The notes under the pieces were generated by a model. The model saw only the letters and a list, made by a program, of their open reading frames with translations. It had not been told where the DNA came from and searched no databases. A stretch of 64,000 bases of DNA from Opitutales bacterium (lineage in GTDB: Bacteria > Verrucomicrobiota > Verrucomicrobiia > Opitutales > Intestinicryptomonadaceae), in assembly GCA_015061945.1 (NCBI GenBank), contig SUVP01000003.1, positions 62,001 to 126,000 of the forward strand, read 5' to 3'. A program made the position numbers and the translations under genes. This document shows, one piece after another, positions 42,107 to 51,265 of the stretch (positions are counted from its first letter, which is position 1; each line of letters opens with the position of its first letter).

Positions 42107-43684
42107 TTATAGGAGACCTTTGAGGGTTAAAAGTTCTTCGGCTACTCGCTTATCGTCGAATGGGATAATTGTGTCGCCAAGCTCTTGGAAAGTTTCATGA
42201 CCTTTGCCTGCAATGAGAATACAATCGCCGTCAGAAGCGGCATCTATTGCGAGGTTTATCGCTCTGCGTCTATCTTCGATGAATGCAATTCTTGATGAAT
42301 CAACAACGCCAGCTTTCATATCTTCAAAGATTGTCGAGATTTCTTCGCCACGAGGATTGTCCGATGTTGCCCATGCAATGTCGGCATATTCTTGGACAAC
42401 TTTTGTCATAATCGGACGCTTTGTTCTATCACGTTTCCCACCGCAACCAAAGACAACAAGCAACTTGCCTTTTACAACTTTACGCAACATCGAAAGACCA
42501 TTTTTTAGAGCATCGTCTGTGTGAGCGTAATCGATGAAAATATCGAATTTTGCAGGGCTTTGGACTTTTTGCATTCTTCCAGGGATACCTCTGAATTTTC
42601 CGAGAATTTCCACAGCCCGCAAAATATTGCGACCCGACGCATATATCATCGCAAGCGACGCAAGAGCATTTGAAATATTGTAATGACCTGGCATATTGAT
42701 TTTCACTTGCGTTTCGCCTTCTGGATAGACGAGTGTAAAAGTTGAGTTTTGCGGACGCATCACAATATTTTTTGCACTGATTGTTGCGTCTTGGGCATCT
42801 ATACCAAACGAGACAAGCTTTGTTTCGGGCAAAAGTCTTTCGGCAATTTTACGTCCGTAATTGTCATCAAAATTTATAACGGCACATTTGGGAGCTTTGC
42901 CGAGTGCACCAGTGAACATCGACGATTTTACTTCAAAGTATGAATCCATCGTCTTGTGATAATCGAGGTGATCTTGTGTGAGATTCAAGAAACACGCACA
43001 ATCTACTGCGATAGACTTAACACGTTTTTGTTCGATTGCGTGCGAGCTCATTTCGATTGCAGTTGCCTTGCATCCGGCATATCGCATTTGATTGAACATT
43101 GCGTGGAGTTCTAAAGCTTCGGGAGTAGTACGGCTTGCGGGCAGACAGCGTCCGCCTAAATCGTAATGAATTGTTCCAATCAAGCCACACTTTACATCGA
43201 GTTTATTGAGCATTTCTTGGAGCATCCACGAGACACTTGTCTTGCCGTTTGTGCCTGTAATACCGAAGACTTCAAGGAGTCCGTCATCGTTGCCATAAAA
43301 ACTTTTTGCACCTTTTGCCGATGCTTCAGCGATGTTCTCTACTTGAATCCATGTAGCTGGAAAAAATTTTGGAGATGGCTTTTCGGATACGACAACAACA
43401 GCACCACGGTGTGCAGCTTCTTCGACAAAATCGTTGCCATCGCAGTGGAGTCCTTTAACGGCGAAGAACGCAGTGTTGGGAGCGACACGTCGACTGTCTG
43501 CTATGAGCATTTTTACTTCGACATTTTTGTCTCCAGTAATTTTTATTGCACCGACTGCTTTTGCGAGGTCGTTTGCTGTGTAAGGTGCAATACCACCATC
43601 TTGTTGTGCGAATGAAAGAGCACCAAACCTACTCTTTGCTCCGCACAAGGCTATCAAACTATTTAAATTGGAAAATCCTATCAT
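42107..43684 (-). CDS. murE: UDP-MurNAc-tripeptide synthetase (mDAP-adding)
   Basis: 525-aa Mur ligase adding the third stem residue. Marks: DSRRVAPNTAFFAVKGLHCDGNDF, GITGTNGKTSVSWML, TTPEALELHAMF, EMSSHAIEQKR, LTQDHLDYH and DYAHTDDALKNGL. The specificity motif DNPR occurs in WATSDNPRGEE, the signature for meso-diaminopimelate, implying mDAP-type peptidoglycan. It starts 3 nt after the ftsI stop. Confidence 0.96.
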   Translation of the reverse strand: MIGFSNLNSLIALCGAKSRFGALSFAQQDGGIAPYTANDLAKAVGAIKITGDKNVEVKMLIADSRRVAPNTAFFAVKGLHCDGNDFVEEAAHRGAVVVVSEKPSPKFFPATWIQVENIAEASAKGAKSFYGNDDGLLEVFGITGTNGKTSVSWMLQEMLNKLDVKCGLIGTIHYDLGGRCLPASRTTPEALELHAMFNQMRYAGCKATAIEMSSHAIEQKRVKSIAVDCACFLNLTQDHLDYHKTMDSYFEVKSSMFTGALGKAPKCAVINFDDNYGRKIAERLLPETKLVSFGIDAQDATISAKNIVMRPQNSTFTLVYPEGETQVKINMPGHYNISNALASLAMIYASGRNILRAVEILGKFRGIPGRMQKVQSPAKFDIFIDYAHTDDALKNGLSMLRKVVKGKLLVVFGCGGKRDRTKRPIMTKVVQEYADIAWATSDNPRGEEISTIFEDMKAGVVDSSRIAFIEDRRRAINLAIDAASDGDCILIAGKGHETFQELGDTIIPFDDKRVAEELLTLKGLL

Positions 43685-43687
43685 AAC

Positions 43688-45694
43688 TTATCTCCATGCG
43701 ACTTTCTTTTCGTAATTCTCATCGGTTTGAATACCGAGATAACTTGCCGCTTCTTTTGCTACATTTCTGAATGACGGAGCTGCTACAACACCCCCGTAGG
43801 CGATTCCACGCATCTTTGCAGAATCAACAACCACTGTGATAACTAATCGTGGACGTTGGGCAGGGAAGAACCCCGAGAATGATGCAACGTGGTCTCGGCT
43901 ACTATATACTCCGTTGATGATTTTTTGTGTAGTTCCCGTCTTTCCTGCGACTTTAAATCCTTCGAGAGCTGCTCTTCGAGCTGTACCAGTTTTGCTGACA
44001 ACTTCGGTTAGCATTTCGCTCATCAAATATGCAATTTTTGGCGAGATTACACGACGCACCGCACGAGGTGGATAGCTGACAATAGTCTGTGAATTGTTGT
44101 CGAAAACTTTTTTGACAAGTTGCGGTTGCATATAAATTCCTTGATTGGCTATGACACTCATTGCACAGTGAACTTGTAGTGGTGTTGCTGCAACTGCGTG
44201 TCCCATCGGCAGACGTGTAATTGTCAAACCGTCCCAATCTTTTACTTTATGTAGCGTTCCCGCAATTTCTCCTGAAAGCCCGATATTTGTCTTTTCTCCG
44301 AAGCCATAGAGATGTGCGTAGTTGTAAAGTTTTCTTTCTCCGAGTAAAATCCCAAGTTGTGCCGAGCCTTTATTTGAACTCTTTTTTGTAATGTCGCGTA
44401 CCGAAAGTTTACCCATTTTATGTGCTTCTTTAGGCAGACGCAAAGTTTTTCCACGATATGTAATTGTTGGTGAGTCGCAATCGAACACGTCGTCTGGACC
44501 AACAAGCGATTCATTCAATGCGGCAGAAATTGAGACGATTTTAAAAGTTGAGCCAGGTTCGTATTGGTCGCAAATTGCTCGGTTTCTCAAATTGTCGGGA
44601 TCATATTTATTGTAGTTATTTGGATCGTAATTTGGGTAGCTTGCCATTGCCAAAATATACCCACTACTCGGATCGCTGACTATTATGGTAGCACTTTTGG
44701 GATTATATTTCTTTACGATTTCTTGAACTTCTCTTTGTGCGATTTCTTGAATGATAGAGTCGATAGTCGTTTCGATATTCATACCATCTTCAGCTGGAAC
44801 TTCACGAGAACGGAAGTGTTCAAGCTCTCTGCGTTTGCCGTCTCGTTCAGTTTCAATCCAGCCGTCTTGCCCACTCAAATAGTAGTTGAATTGCTTTTCA
44901 ATTCCTTGTTCGGCATTGAATTCTTTGTTGACAAAACCGACAACGTGCGATGCCAACTTGCCCGAAGGATACACACGGATATATTTGCGTTCGCCACGGA
45001 AACCTTTTATCTTTAAAGCTCTAATTTGTTCGTACGTTGCGTCGTCAAGGTTTTCCATAACTTTCTTCCAACGTGGTGAAAACGACACAAAGTTTTTCTC
45101 GATTTCCGACTTCTCGATTTTTATGATTTTCGAGATTTCCGAAAATGCCTTTGGCTTTAGCTTTACTTGTTCAGCCCTGCTTTTTACGACAATGTTATTA
45201 TTTGGCTTTGTAGCACATTTGCGAATGAGTTCGTCGAAAGTCATATCGAGATTTATACCGATAACTCTCAAGCGACGTTGTTGTGCTTTCGTCAGACGCG
45301 ACTTTATTTCCGCAATGCGAACAGCATCGCTATATGGCGAGCAAATTTTCAACAAATCTTGATATGGCATTTTTAGAATATCCGCGAGCTTGTGGAGCTT
45401 GACGACCCCCTTTTCGTCAAACTCCACTCGCTCTGGATCGACTCCAAGCGTTATTACAGGACGGCTTGTTGCCAATAGATTATGCTTGGAATCTACTATA
45501 TTCCCACGTTTTGCGGGTACACATTCACGGAGCTTTCTCGCTTTATCTGTTGCCGCAATACTCTGTTCGCTTCGTACGACATGCAGATAATATAGGCGAG
45601 CAAAAATTGCACAAAATACAGCACAAAGTAAGATTGTTAATGTTGCTAATCTTCCCTTATATATAAATATAGCTGTTTTTGTTTTTTTACGCAT
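43688..45694 (-). CDS. ftsI: Septal penicillin-binding protein FtsI/PBP3
   Basis: 668-aa class B PBP that crosslinks septal peptidoglycan. One N-terminal membrane anchor (about 16-37), then RGNIVDSKHNLLA at the head of the pedestal domain, and a transpeptidase domain with S382-T-F-K385, S439-S-N441 and K584-T-G. The region between about residues 110 and 210 is longer than in E. coli FtsI. No PASTA domain follows. It overlaps ftsL by one base and starts with a Lys/Arg-rich stretch. Confidence 0.95.
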   Translation of the reverse strand: MRKKTKTAIFIYKGRLATLTILLCAVFCAIFARLYYLHVVRSEQSIAATDKARKLRECVPAKRGNIVDSKHNLLATSRPVITLGVDPERVEFDEKGVVKLHKLADILKMPYQDLLKICSPYSDAVRIAEIKSRLTKAQQRRLRVIGINLDMTFDELIRKCATKPNNNIVVKSRAEQVKLKPKAFSEISKIIKIEKSEIEKNFVSFSPRWKKVMENLDDATYEQIRALKIKGFRGERKYIRVYPSGKLASHVVGFVNKEFNAEQGIEKQFNYYLSGQDGWIETERDGKRRELEHFRSREVPAEDGMNIETTIDSIIQEIAQREVQEIVKKYNPKSATIIVSDPSSGYILAMASYPNYDPNNYNKYDPDNLRNRAICDQYEPGSTFKIVSISAALNESLVGPDDVFDCDSPTITYRGKTLRLPKEAHKMGKLSVRDITKKSSNKGSAQLGILLGERKLYNYAHLYGFGEKTNIGLSGEIAGTLHKVKDWDGLTITRLPMGHAVAATPLQVHCAMSVIANQGIYMQPQLVKKVFDNNSQTIVSYPPRAVRRVISPKIAYLMSEMLTEVVSKTGTARRAALEGFKVAGKTGTTQKIINGVYSSRDHVASFSGFFPAQRPRLVITVVVDSAKMRGIAYGGVVAAPSFRNVAKEAASYLGIQTDENYEKKVAWR

Positions 45695-46062
45695 TATTGT
45701 CTAACTGCACCTTTCTTTGTTGGAGCTTTGAATGAAACAAATCCTTTGTTGCGTTTTGAAAAATCGATTCTACCGCCGTCGTAATTTTCATATCCCCATA
45801 CGACTGCTGTTATTACTGGACGTATCAAACGTGTGCTTGCACGACGTGTTAAAAGTGCAGGATTTTTTTGTTCAGCAATCTTTACTGCAAGCTCTGCATT
45901 GTCTCGTTCGAGTTGATTAATTTGTTTCTCGATTAGCACTATGCGACGCCCAATTTCTCGGCTTTCTTGGCGTTCAGCAGATATTGCAAAAAAACCAGTA
46001 CCGACAACTATCAGCAAAAGTAAAAGTGGTGTTATAAGAAGTATGTTTTCTTTTCTTTTCAT
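45694..46062 (-). CDS. ftsL: FtsL-like septum-formation protein
   Basis: A 122-aa bitopic protein: short basic N terminus, one transmembrane helix (about 7-27), then a coiled coil (IGRRIVLIEKQINQLERDNAELAVKIAEQ). FtsL sequences are poorly conserved, so the call rests on this topology and on the position between rsmH and ftsI, where ftsL always lies in dcw clusters. The Lys-rich C-terminal tail is longer than usual. Confidence 0.82.
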   Translation of the reverse strand: MKRKENILLITPLLLLLIVVGTGFFAISAERQESREIGRRIVLIEKQINQLERDNAELAVKIAEQKNPALLTRRASTRLIRPVITAVVWGYENYDGGRIDFSKRNKGFVSFKAPTKKGAVRQ

Positions 46063-46065
46063 AAA

Positions 46066-47010
46066 TTAGTCTTTCTTTATGGCACGAAGTTTTGCACTTC
46101 TACTGCGTGGGTTTACCGATATTTCTTCTTCTGTTGGAATTATTGGTTTGCGTGTGAGAAGTTCGGCAAGCTTTGTTCTGTCTTGCACAAAAGAGGTGTC
46201 GAAACGGTCTTCTGGACGTCCCGCCATCTTCTTGAAAAATCTTTTCGCAATGCGATCTTCGAGCGAATGAAAACTGATTGTTGCGAGGATTCCACCACTC
46301 TTGAGTGCATCGAATGCTTTTGGCAATGCACGTTCAATCTCGCCAAGCTCATCGTTGATTTTTATTCTGATAGCTTGGAATGTACGAGTAGCAGGGTGAA
46401 TTCTTTCGTGCGACGGAATTGCGTCGGCAATCTCTTTTGCTAAATCTGATGTTGTCGATATGCGACCTGCTTCACGTGCCGACAATATCGCACGAGCTAC
46501 TTTTTTTGCTCGTGGTTCTTCGCCATACTCACGCAAAACTTGTACAAGTTCATACTCGCTGACAGAATTTATGTAATCGAGGGCAGTTGCACCTTCACGA
46601 GTGTTCATACGCATATCGAGCGGACCTTCTCGCATAAACGAAAACCCACGTTCTGCTTCGTCTAACTGAAAGGAGGATACGCCGAAATCAAAGAGAATCC
46701 CAGCGTATCCACCAATCTGTAGTCTGTCCAAATCGGAGAAATTTAATGGATAAAATTCAAATCTGTCTTTGTATTGAGCCTTTACTTCTTCAGCTCTTGC
46801 AACTGCTGAAGGGTCTCTATCTATTGCAACTACTTTGCAGTTTGCCGATTCAAGTATTGCTCGGGTATGTCCGCCACCACCGAAAGTGCAATCTAAATAT
46901 GTTTCGTTGTCTTGGGGCGATAAAATTTTGACAGCCTCGCAAAGCAACACAGAGATATGTCCGTGCTGTTGCGTCTCATTCGAGATTGTGCTGTCATTTG
47001 AAAATTGCAT
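46066..47010 (-). CDS. rsmH: 16S rRNA (cytosine-1402-N4)-methyltransferase
   Basis: 314-aa SAM-dependent methyltransferase of the MraW family acting on 16S rRNA. Motifs: HISVLLCEAVKIL, YLDCTFGGGGHTRAIL (SAM site), DRDPSAVARA, FDFGVSSFQLDEAERGFSF, GPLDMRMN, TFQAIRIKINDEL and TISFHSLEDRIAKRFFK. It follows mraZ after 95 nt with no visible terminator. Confidence 0.97.
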   Translation of the reverse strand: MQFSNDSTISNETQQHGHISVLLCEAVKILSPQDNETYLDCTFGGGGHTRAILESANCKVVAIDRDPSAVARAEEVKAQYKDRFEFYPLNFSDLDRLQIGGYAGILFDFGVSSFQLDEAERGFSFMREGPLDMRMNTREGATALDYINSVSEYELVQVLREYGEEPRAKKVARAILSAREAGRISTTSDLAKEIADAIPSHERIHPATRTFQAIRIKINDELGEIERALPKAFDALKSGGILATISFHSLEDRIAKRFFKKMAGRPEDRFDTSFVQDRTKLAELLTRKPIIPTEEEISVNPRSRSAKLRAIKKD

Positions 47011-47105
47011 TTGTAGTATCTATTTCCTTGTAAGAGAAAGATTCTTTTGCGGTCTGCATTGAGAGTGCAGTGTTATGTAAGATTGCATTCATTAGAAAAA
47101 TTGAG

Positions 47106-47573
47106 TTATATTCCGAACTCCTCGATGAGGGCGGTGTCGTCCTCAAGCGTTGATTGCGCGAGCCATTCTTCGCGGAGTTGCGGATTCCAGATTTCAAAAT
47201 CGAGCTCATTACCAGCAATGCAGACTTCTTTTGTTATATTTGCCCACTTTAGAAGCGACTCACTGAGCATAATTCTGCCTTGTTTATCGCAACCAAAGGT
47301 TTGTGCGTTTTGCAAAAACTTTGCCAACGCTCTGCGTTTGTTGGGGTTTGCTATCGAGATTTTTGAAATTTTTTCGCGGAGCAATGCCGTCTTTTCAGGT
47401 GGCATCACAATTATCGCTTTATAACTGGTAGCTTGGATTGCCAAATAAGTGTTTTCATTATCATCTCCGTCAAAACGCCATTTTGATGGCAAAGCAACAC
47501 GGCGTTTATCGTCGAGTACTTTGCTGTATTCGCCGATAAATTGGGCTATTGCTGGTTTTACTTCGTCTGACAT
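47106..47573 (-). CDS. mraZ: Transcriptional regulator MraZ
   Basis: 155-aa protein of the two-SpoVT/AbrB-fold family that represses its own dcw promoter. First repeat: GEYSKVLDDKRRVALPSKWR; second: FGCDKQGRIMLSESLLKWANI, each with the D-x-(K/Q)-x-R-x-x-(L/M)-x pattern. The Asp/Glu-rich C terminus is typical. It is first in the dcw cluster, and four 10-nt-spaced repeats matching MraZ-box logic lie 17 nt upstream of the ATG. Confidence 0.95.
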   Translation of the reverse strand: MSDEVKPAIAQFIGEYSKVLDDKRRVALPSKWRFDGDDNENTYLAIQATSYKAIIVMPPEKTALLREKISKISIANPNKRRALAKFLQNAQTFGCDKQGRIMLSESLLKWANITKEVCIAGNELDFEIWNPQLREEWLAQSTLEDDTALIEEFGI

Positions 47574-47590
47574 TACTTACTTATTGTTTT

Positions 47591-47630
47591 CCACTTTTCA
47601 CCACTTTCCCCCATTTCCCACCACAAGTCA
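47591..47630 (-). promoter_or_regulatory. MraZ operator: four direct repeats with 10-nt period
   Basis: On the minus strand four successive 10-nt blocks end in GTGG, ATGG, GTGG and GTGG, giving AAAGTGGTGA-like repeats with exact 10-nt spacing. This resembles the MraZ boxes of other bacteria (three or four short G-rich repeats one helical turn apart). A TTGACT -35-like box (47630-47625) overlaps the first block, so binding would occlude the promoter. Confidence 0.75.
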
Positions 47631-47778
47631 AGTATTTTTTCGGAAATTTTAAAAAAATTTTTAGTGCTTAATTTGTTTATTCAACCGTTAGTTATGTTTT
47701 TTTATTTAAACTTTTTTAGATTCTTTATTTTTGGGGCATTTTGGTGGCGTTTTCTTAAGTAAGGTCCTTCAAATGTTG

Positions 47779-47807
47779 TTGACACTTTCTTTGCACAGTT
47801 TCATAAA
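47779..47807 (+). promoter_or_regulatory. Promoter of the porin gene
   Basis: Consensus TTGACA at 47779-47784, 17-nt spacer, CATAAA at 47802-47807 (four of six). The start site near 47814 leaves only about 6 nt before the ATG at 47820. Confidence 0.65.
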
Positions 47808-47819
47808 GAAAGCTTATTT

Positions 47820-49151
47820 ATGGATATAAAAAGAGTTATATTTTTATTTTTTGTAGTCGCGTTATTTTCGCTCAAAAGTTTTTCAGAAAATTATGACGAC
47901 TCTCTATTGCTCGATACACTTGTTGAAAAGGGGATTATTACAGAGCAAGAGGCGATAGAAATTAAGAAAAGCAATGCAGAACAAGCTGTATGTTTGCCAG
48001 CTGTAACAAAAAGTTTTAAAGCTGTCTTTATTTTGCAGACACGATTTACCCACACACACCAACATACATCGCCGTTAGGTGTTAGTTTTTCAGACACAAA
48101 CAGATTTTATATTCGCCGATTTATTCCTGCATTTTTTGCCGATATCACAGAAAATTCAAAAGTGATGATATCTATGTTTTTTCCCAGTGGCAACCCACTC
48201 AATACGTTTGATTACGAAATTGATATTGATCACGAAATTTTTAAAGGAAAGCTTTTGATGGGCTATTGGATGGTCAATTATGCGACTGAAGAATACGATA
48301 GTTGCACGCAATTATTTACGCCCGACCGCTCATTTTTGTGTCTATATTTTGGTAGTTATGGCGATGGTGGTTTTGATGCTGGTAAGAAGACTGCATATTC
48401 AACTCAGCTTGGTTTTGCAGGTTATCACACAGGTGTTTATTGGTATGGCGAGCATCCAAAAAATCCAGAATTAAAATATTCATTAGCACTTGTAAACTCG
48501 CAACCTGGTTTTCATTTTTCTTCACGAGATAACGGAATCGGCACTTGGTTGACATTAGAATATGAAACAAAAAATCGTCCGTATAATTTGCGTTCGGGTA
48601 TAACATTTGGATATTCAAGCCATCTAACAGCTGCTATTGACGACGCCAATGCGTTGCCGTCGAACATCGTTGAAAATGGCGACGCTTACGGCTTTAATCC
48701 GTTCTTACGTTTTAATTACGACAGATTTACTTTCCACGCAGAATTGATGTACACACGCCTCGAGTACGGCAGAACTCGCAGTAGTAATATTCCACTTTAC
48801 ACAAATAAATCGGAAGCAGCATCGCCTTGGGGCTTTTATGTTATGACAGCTTACAAGCTCTTTAAATTGGGCGATTGGGGGGAAATCGAGCCAGTATTTA
48901 AATTCTCATATTTGGATACAGACGGACGTGGTGTGAGACTATCAGATGTTGTGCATAGTATGAAAAATAACGGTCTTTATGACAAAGTTTATGCTTACTA
49001 TGGCGGTATAAATTGGTATGTGCGTGGTCGCTATTTGAAGTACACAGTAGGCTTTGAATATTACGATATTTTCGGCGATCCATACACTGGATCATCGGCG
49101 AGAAATGGTGCGACAAATCAAATTATCGCACAGATGCAAATCTTGTTCTAA
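47820..49151 (+). CDS. Outer-membrane porin (phosphate-selective-porin-like)
   Basis: 443 aa with a signal peptide (IKRVIFLFFVVALFSLKSFS), a short coiled segment (LLDTLVEKGIITEQEAIEIKK) typical of OprP/O-like porins, then alternating amphipathic strands rich in Tyr/Phe/Trp (GYWMVNYATEEYD, WYVRGRYLKYTVGFEYYDIF) and a C-terminal Phe (MQILF), the usual outer-membrane insertion signal. Substrate is not readable. It converges with the lipocalin gene and the two stops overlap by 3 nt. Confidence 0.8.
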   Translation: MDIKRVIFLFFVVALFSLKSFSENYDDSLLLDTLVEKGIITEQEAIEIKKSNAEQAVCLPAVTKSFKAVFILQTRFTHTHQHTSPLGVSFSDTNRFYIRRFIPAFFADITENSKVMISMFFPSGNPLNTFDYEIDIDHEIFKGKLLMGYWMVNYATEEYDSCTQLFTPDRSFLCLYFGSYGDGGFDAGKKTAYSTQLGFAGYHTGVYWYGEHPKNPELKYSLALVNSQPGFHFSSRDNGIGTWLTLEYETKNRPYNLRSGITFGYSSHLTAAIDDANALPSNIVENGDAYGFNPFLRFNYDRFTFHAELMYTRLEYGRTRSSNIPLYTNKSEAASPWGFYVMTAYKLFKLGDWGEIEPVFKFSYLDTDGRGVRLSDVVHSMKNNGLYDKVYAYYGGINWYVRGRYLKYTVGFEYYDIFGDPYTGSSARNGATNQIIAQMQILF

Positions 49152-49687
49152 TCTGACAACGCAACTTTTGTAAATTTTGAATTAAATATCAATCTTGATG
49201 TGTCGAATTCTAATTTTTCTGCTGTTGCGATAATCCGATTTATCGTATCTTCAGGCAAGGTTGGAGTTCGTGAAAGAATCCACAGATAATCTTTTCCACT
49301 GCCAGCTACGAGTGCCCATTGATAATTTGGATCGAGTGCGAGAATTAGGTAGTCGGCATAAAATGGGCGGAAGAAACTTATCCGTAATTTTGACGGGTCG
49401 TTTGGGTCGGGAGCGTATCCTTTGGCTGTGGCTTTTGTGCGATTGCCATATTTGTCTGTCGCCGAATTTGTGATAGAAACTGTGCCGTCGTCGAGGAGAA
49501 CGTAATCGGCTTGAGAGTCGAATTTTCCACGCTGGAATGAAGTCTCGAAACGAGCAATTTCATACCATTTGCCCATATATCGTTTTAGGTTTACGTTCTT
49601 TGCCGTAGGCGTATTATTTACGCTTGAGCACGCATTTAATGTTATGAGGGTAAGTGTTGCCAATATGGTTTTTATTATATTGCTCAT
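49148..49687 (-). CDS. Bacterial lipocalin (Blc-type) lipoprotein
   Basis: 179 aa. Lipoprotein signal with LITLNAC as lipobox, then the lipocalin signature VNLKRYMGKWYEIARFE, the central strands (QADYVLLDDGTVSITNSATD) and the C-terminal YLWILSRTP of bacterial lipocalins. It probably sits in the outer membrane and binds lipids. AAGGAA precedes ATG 49687. The gene overlaps its upstream neighbour by 74 nt. Confidence 0.9.
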   Translation of the reverse strand: MSNIIKTILATLTLITLNACSSVNNTPTAKNVNLKRYMGKWYEIARFETSFQRGKFDSQADYVLLDDGTVSITNSATDKYGNRTKATAKGYAPDPNDPSKLRISFFRPFYADYLILALDPNYQWALVAGSGKDYLWILSRTPTLPEDTINRIIATAEKLEFDTSRLIFNSKFTKVALSD

Positions 49688-50579
49688 TTGTATTCCTTTT
49701 TTTTGCGAACGAAAAAATATTTTTGTCTTCAAAGATAAAGCCCGAATCCAAGAGTTTTCTTGGGTTAGCACGCACATCTGCGAAAATCATTTCATCGGAA
49801 ATTTTACCGAGAAGCACTCGCAAAATCCATTTTGGGATTCCAACTGAAATAGAATATTTTGTAATTGCACGAAGTGCATCGGCAAAATCGTTGTAAGTGC
49901 AAGGTTCGGGAGATGTAAAATTTACTGCCCCTGAAAGTGATTCATTAGAGATTGCAAATTCTATCGCATTACATAAATCGGAAATCGAAATCCACGACAT
50001 CGCACACGAGCCATCGCCGAAAATTAGGCGTATCCCAGCGTGCGTGAAATTTTTTACCAACTTAAAGAAACCACCATTTTCATCGAGTACTACACCGAAT
50101 CGCATATTGACAACTCGTGTGTGCGGAGTTTTTGCAGAGCGTGAAGCACACTCCCAATGTTTGCAAACTTCGGCGAGAAATCCATTGCCAATGGGCGAGC
50201 TTTCGTCGACTTCATCGCCGTTTTGATTCCCATAATAACCGATTGCCGACGCACACAAAAAAACTTTCGGAGGCTTTGCAGATAGCGATATTGCCCGACT
50301 TATAGCGTCTGCTGAATTTATCCGACTCTTTATGATTTTTTGTTTTTTTTGTTTTGTCCAGCGTGTAAAAATATTTTCACCTGCCAAAGAAATTATTGCG
50401 TCGAATCCAGATATGCTGTGTGGATTTACATAAGCGTTTTCAATATCCCAAAAGACTTGTCCACGTCGATGTTCTCGAGAAAGTTTTACAACTTTCCATC
50501 CTTTACTTTTGAAGTGTTTAACAAGAGCTTTACCTACAAAACCACTCGCACCTCCGATTAGTATTTTTTTTGTATTCAT
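49614..50579 (-). CDS. NAD-dependent epimerase/SDR, YfcH/TIGR01777 family
   Basis: 321-aa atypical short-chain dehydrogenase: GGASGFVGKALVKHFKSKGWKV (NAD site), ISLAGENIFTRWTKQKKQ (family-specific), SASAIGYYG, HTRVVNMRFGVVLDENGG and GDGSCAMSWISISDL. Function of the family is poorly known. The last about 25 residues (NTNEQYNKNHIGNTYPHNIK) extend past the conserved domain and overlap the lipocalin start, so the tail may come from loss of an earlier stop. Confidence 0.88.
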   Translation of the reverse strand: MNTKKILIGGASGFVGKALVKHFKSKGWKVVKLSREHRRGQVFWDIENAYVNPHSISGFDAIISLAGENIFTRWTKQKKQKIIKSRINSADAISRAISLSAKPPKVFLCASAIGYYGNQNGDEVDESSPIGNGFLAEVCKHWECASRSAKTPHTRVVNMRFGVVLDENGGFFKLVKNFTHAGIRLIFGDGSCAMSWISISDLCNAIEFAISNESLSGAVNFTSPEPCTYNDFADALRAITKYSISVGIPKWILRVLLGKISDEMIFADVRANPRKLLDSGFIFEDKNIFSFAKKRNTNEQYNKNHIGNTYPHNIKCVLKRK

Positions 50580-50624
50580 AATTTTTTTGTGGAGTGTTGA
50601 TGTGTGGTATTGTCGATTTTTATT

Positions 50625-51125
50625 TTATGAGATTGCCTTTAAAACCGCATTATAATCGGGTTCTTCGGCTATTTCTTTGTTTAATTGAGTATATAAAATT
50701 TTTCCGTCTTCAGATATGACAATTATCGCGCGTGCAAAAAGTCCACGCAAGGCTCCGTCTGTAATAATTACTCCGTAATCGGTGCCGAATCTTGATTCAG
50801 GTCGACAATCTGAAAGTGCTATAACATTTGAAATTCCTTCGACAGAACAGAATCTTTTTTGAGCAAAAGGTAAATCTTTTGAAATACACAATACGGTTGT
50901 GTCTTTTAGGTTTGATGCAATTCCGTTAAACTTTCTCACCGCCATCGCACATACGGATGTGTCGAGACTTGGGAATATGTTTAAAATCAGACGTGTGCCT
51001 TGGAAATCTTCGAGCGAGATGTCAAATAAATCTGCATTTACAAGCGTGAAGTTTGGGGCAATATCGTTTATGCAGGGCAGTTCTCCAAATGTGTTAGTCT
51101 CGATATTTTTGAATTTTGTTTTCAT
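50625..51125 (-). CDS. tpx: Thiol peroxidase (Tpx peroxiredoxin)
   Basis: 166-aa atypical 2-Cys peroxiredoxin reducing hydroperoxides with thioredoxin. Peroxidatic Cys in PSLDTSVCAMAVRKFN, resolving Cys in LPFAQKRFCSVEGI, and the C-terminal half IALSDCRPESRFGTDYGVII. The frame is open 30 codons upstream, but MKTKFKNIETNTFGELP matches the family start. No Shine-Dalgarno is visible. Confidence 0.94.
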   Translation of the reverse strand: MKTKFKNIETNTFGELPCINDIAPNFTLVNADLFDISLEDFQGTRLILNIFPSLDTSVCAMAVRKFNGIASNLKDTTVLCISKDLPFAQKRFCSVEGISNVIALSDCRPESRFGTDYGVIITDGALRGLFARAIIVISEDGKILYTQLNKEIAEEPDYNAVLKAIS

Positions 51126-51213
51126 AGAAATAAAATTGATTTCTACAAAATAATTCGGAAATAAATTTCCAATCATTAACAAAAAATATCGGAATAGTGA
51201 AAACGTGTTGCAC

Positions 51214-51247
51214 AAAAAAATGCGTCAAAAAATTTTGACGCATTTTG
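51214..51247 (-). terminator. Terminator of the PEP-CTERM gene
   Basis: A 14-bp perfect stem (51217-51230 with 51233-51246; core ATGCGTCAAAA) with a 2-nt centre, followed by seven T on the minus strand. The very small centre means the inner A-T pairs would open. Confidence 0.85.
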
Positions 51248-51265
51248 GGGAGTTATAAAATTGTA

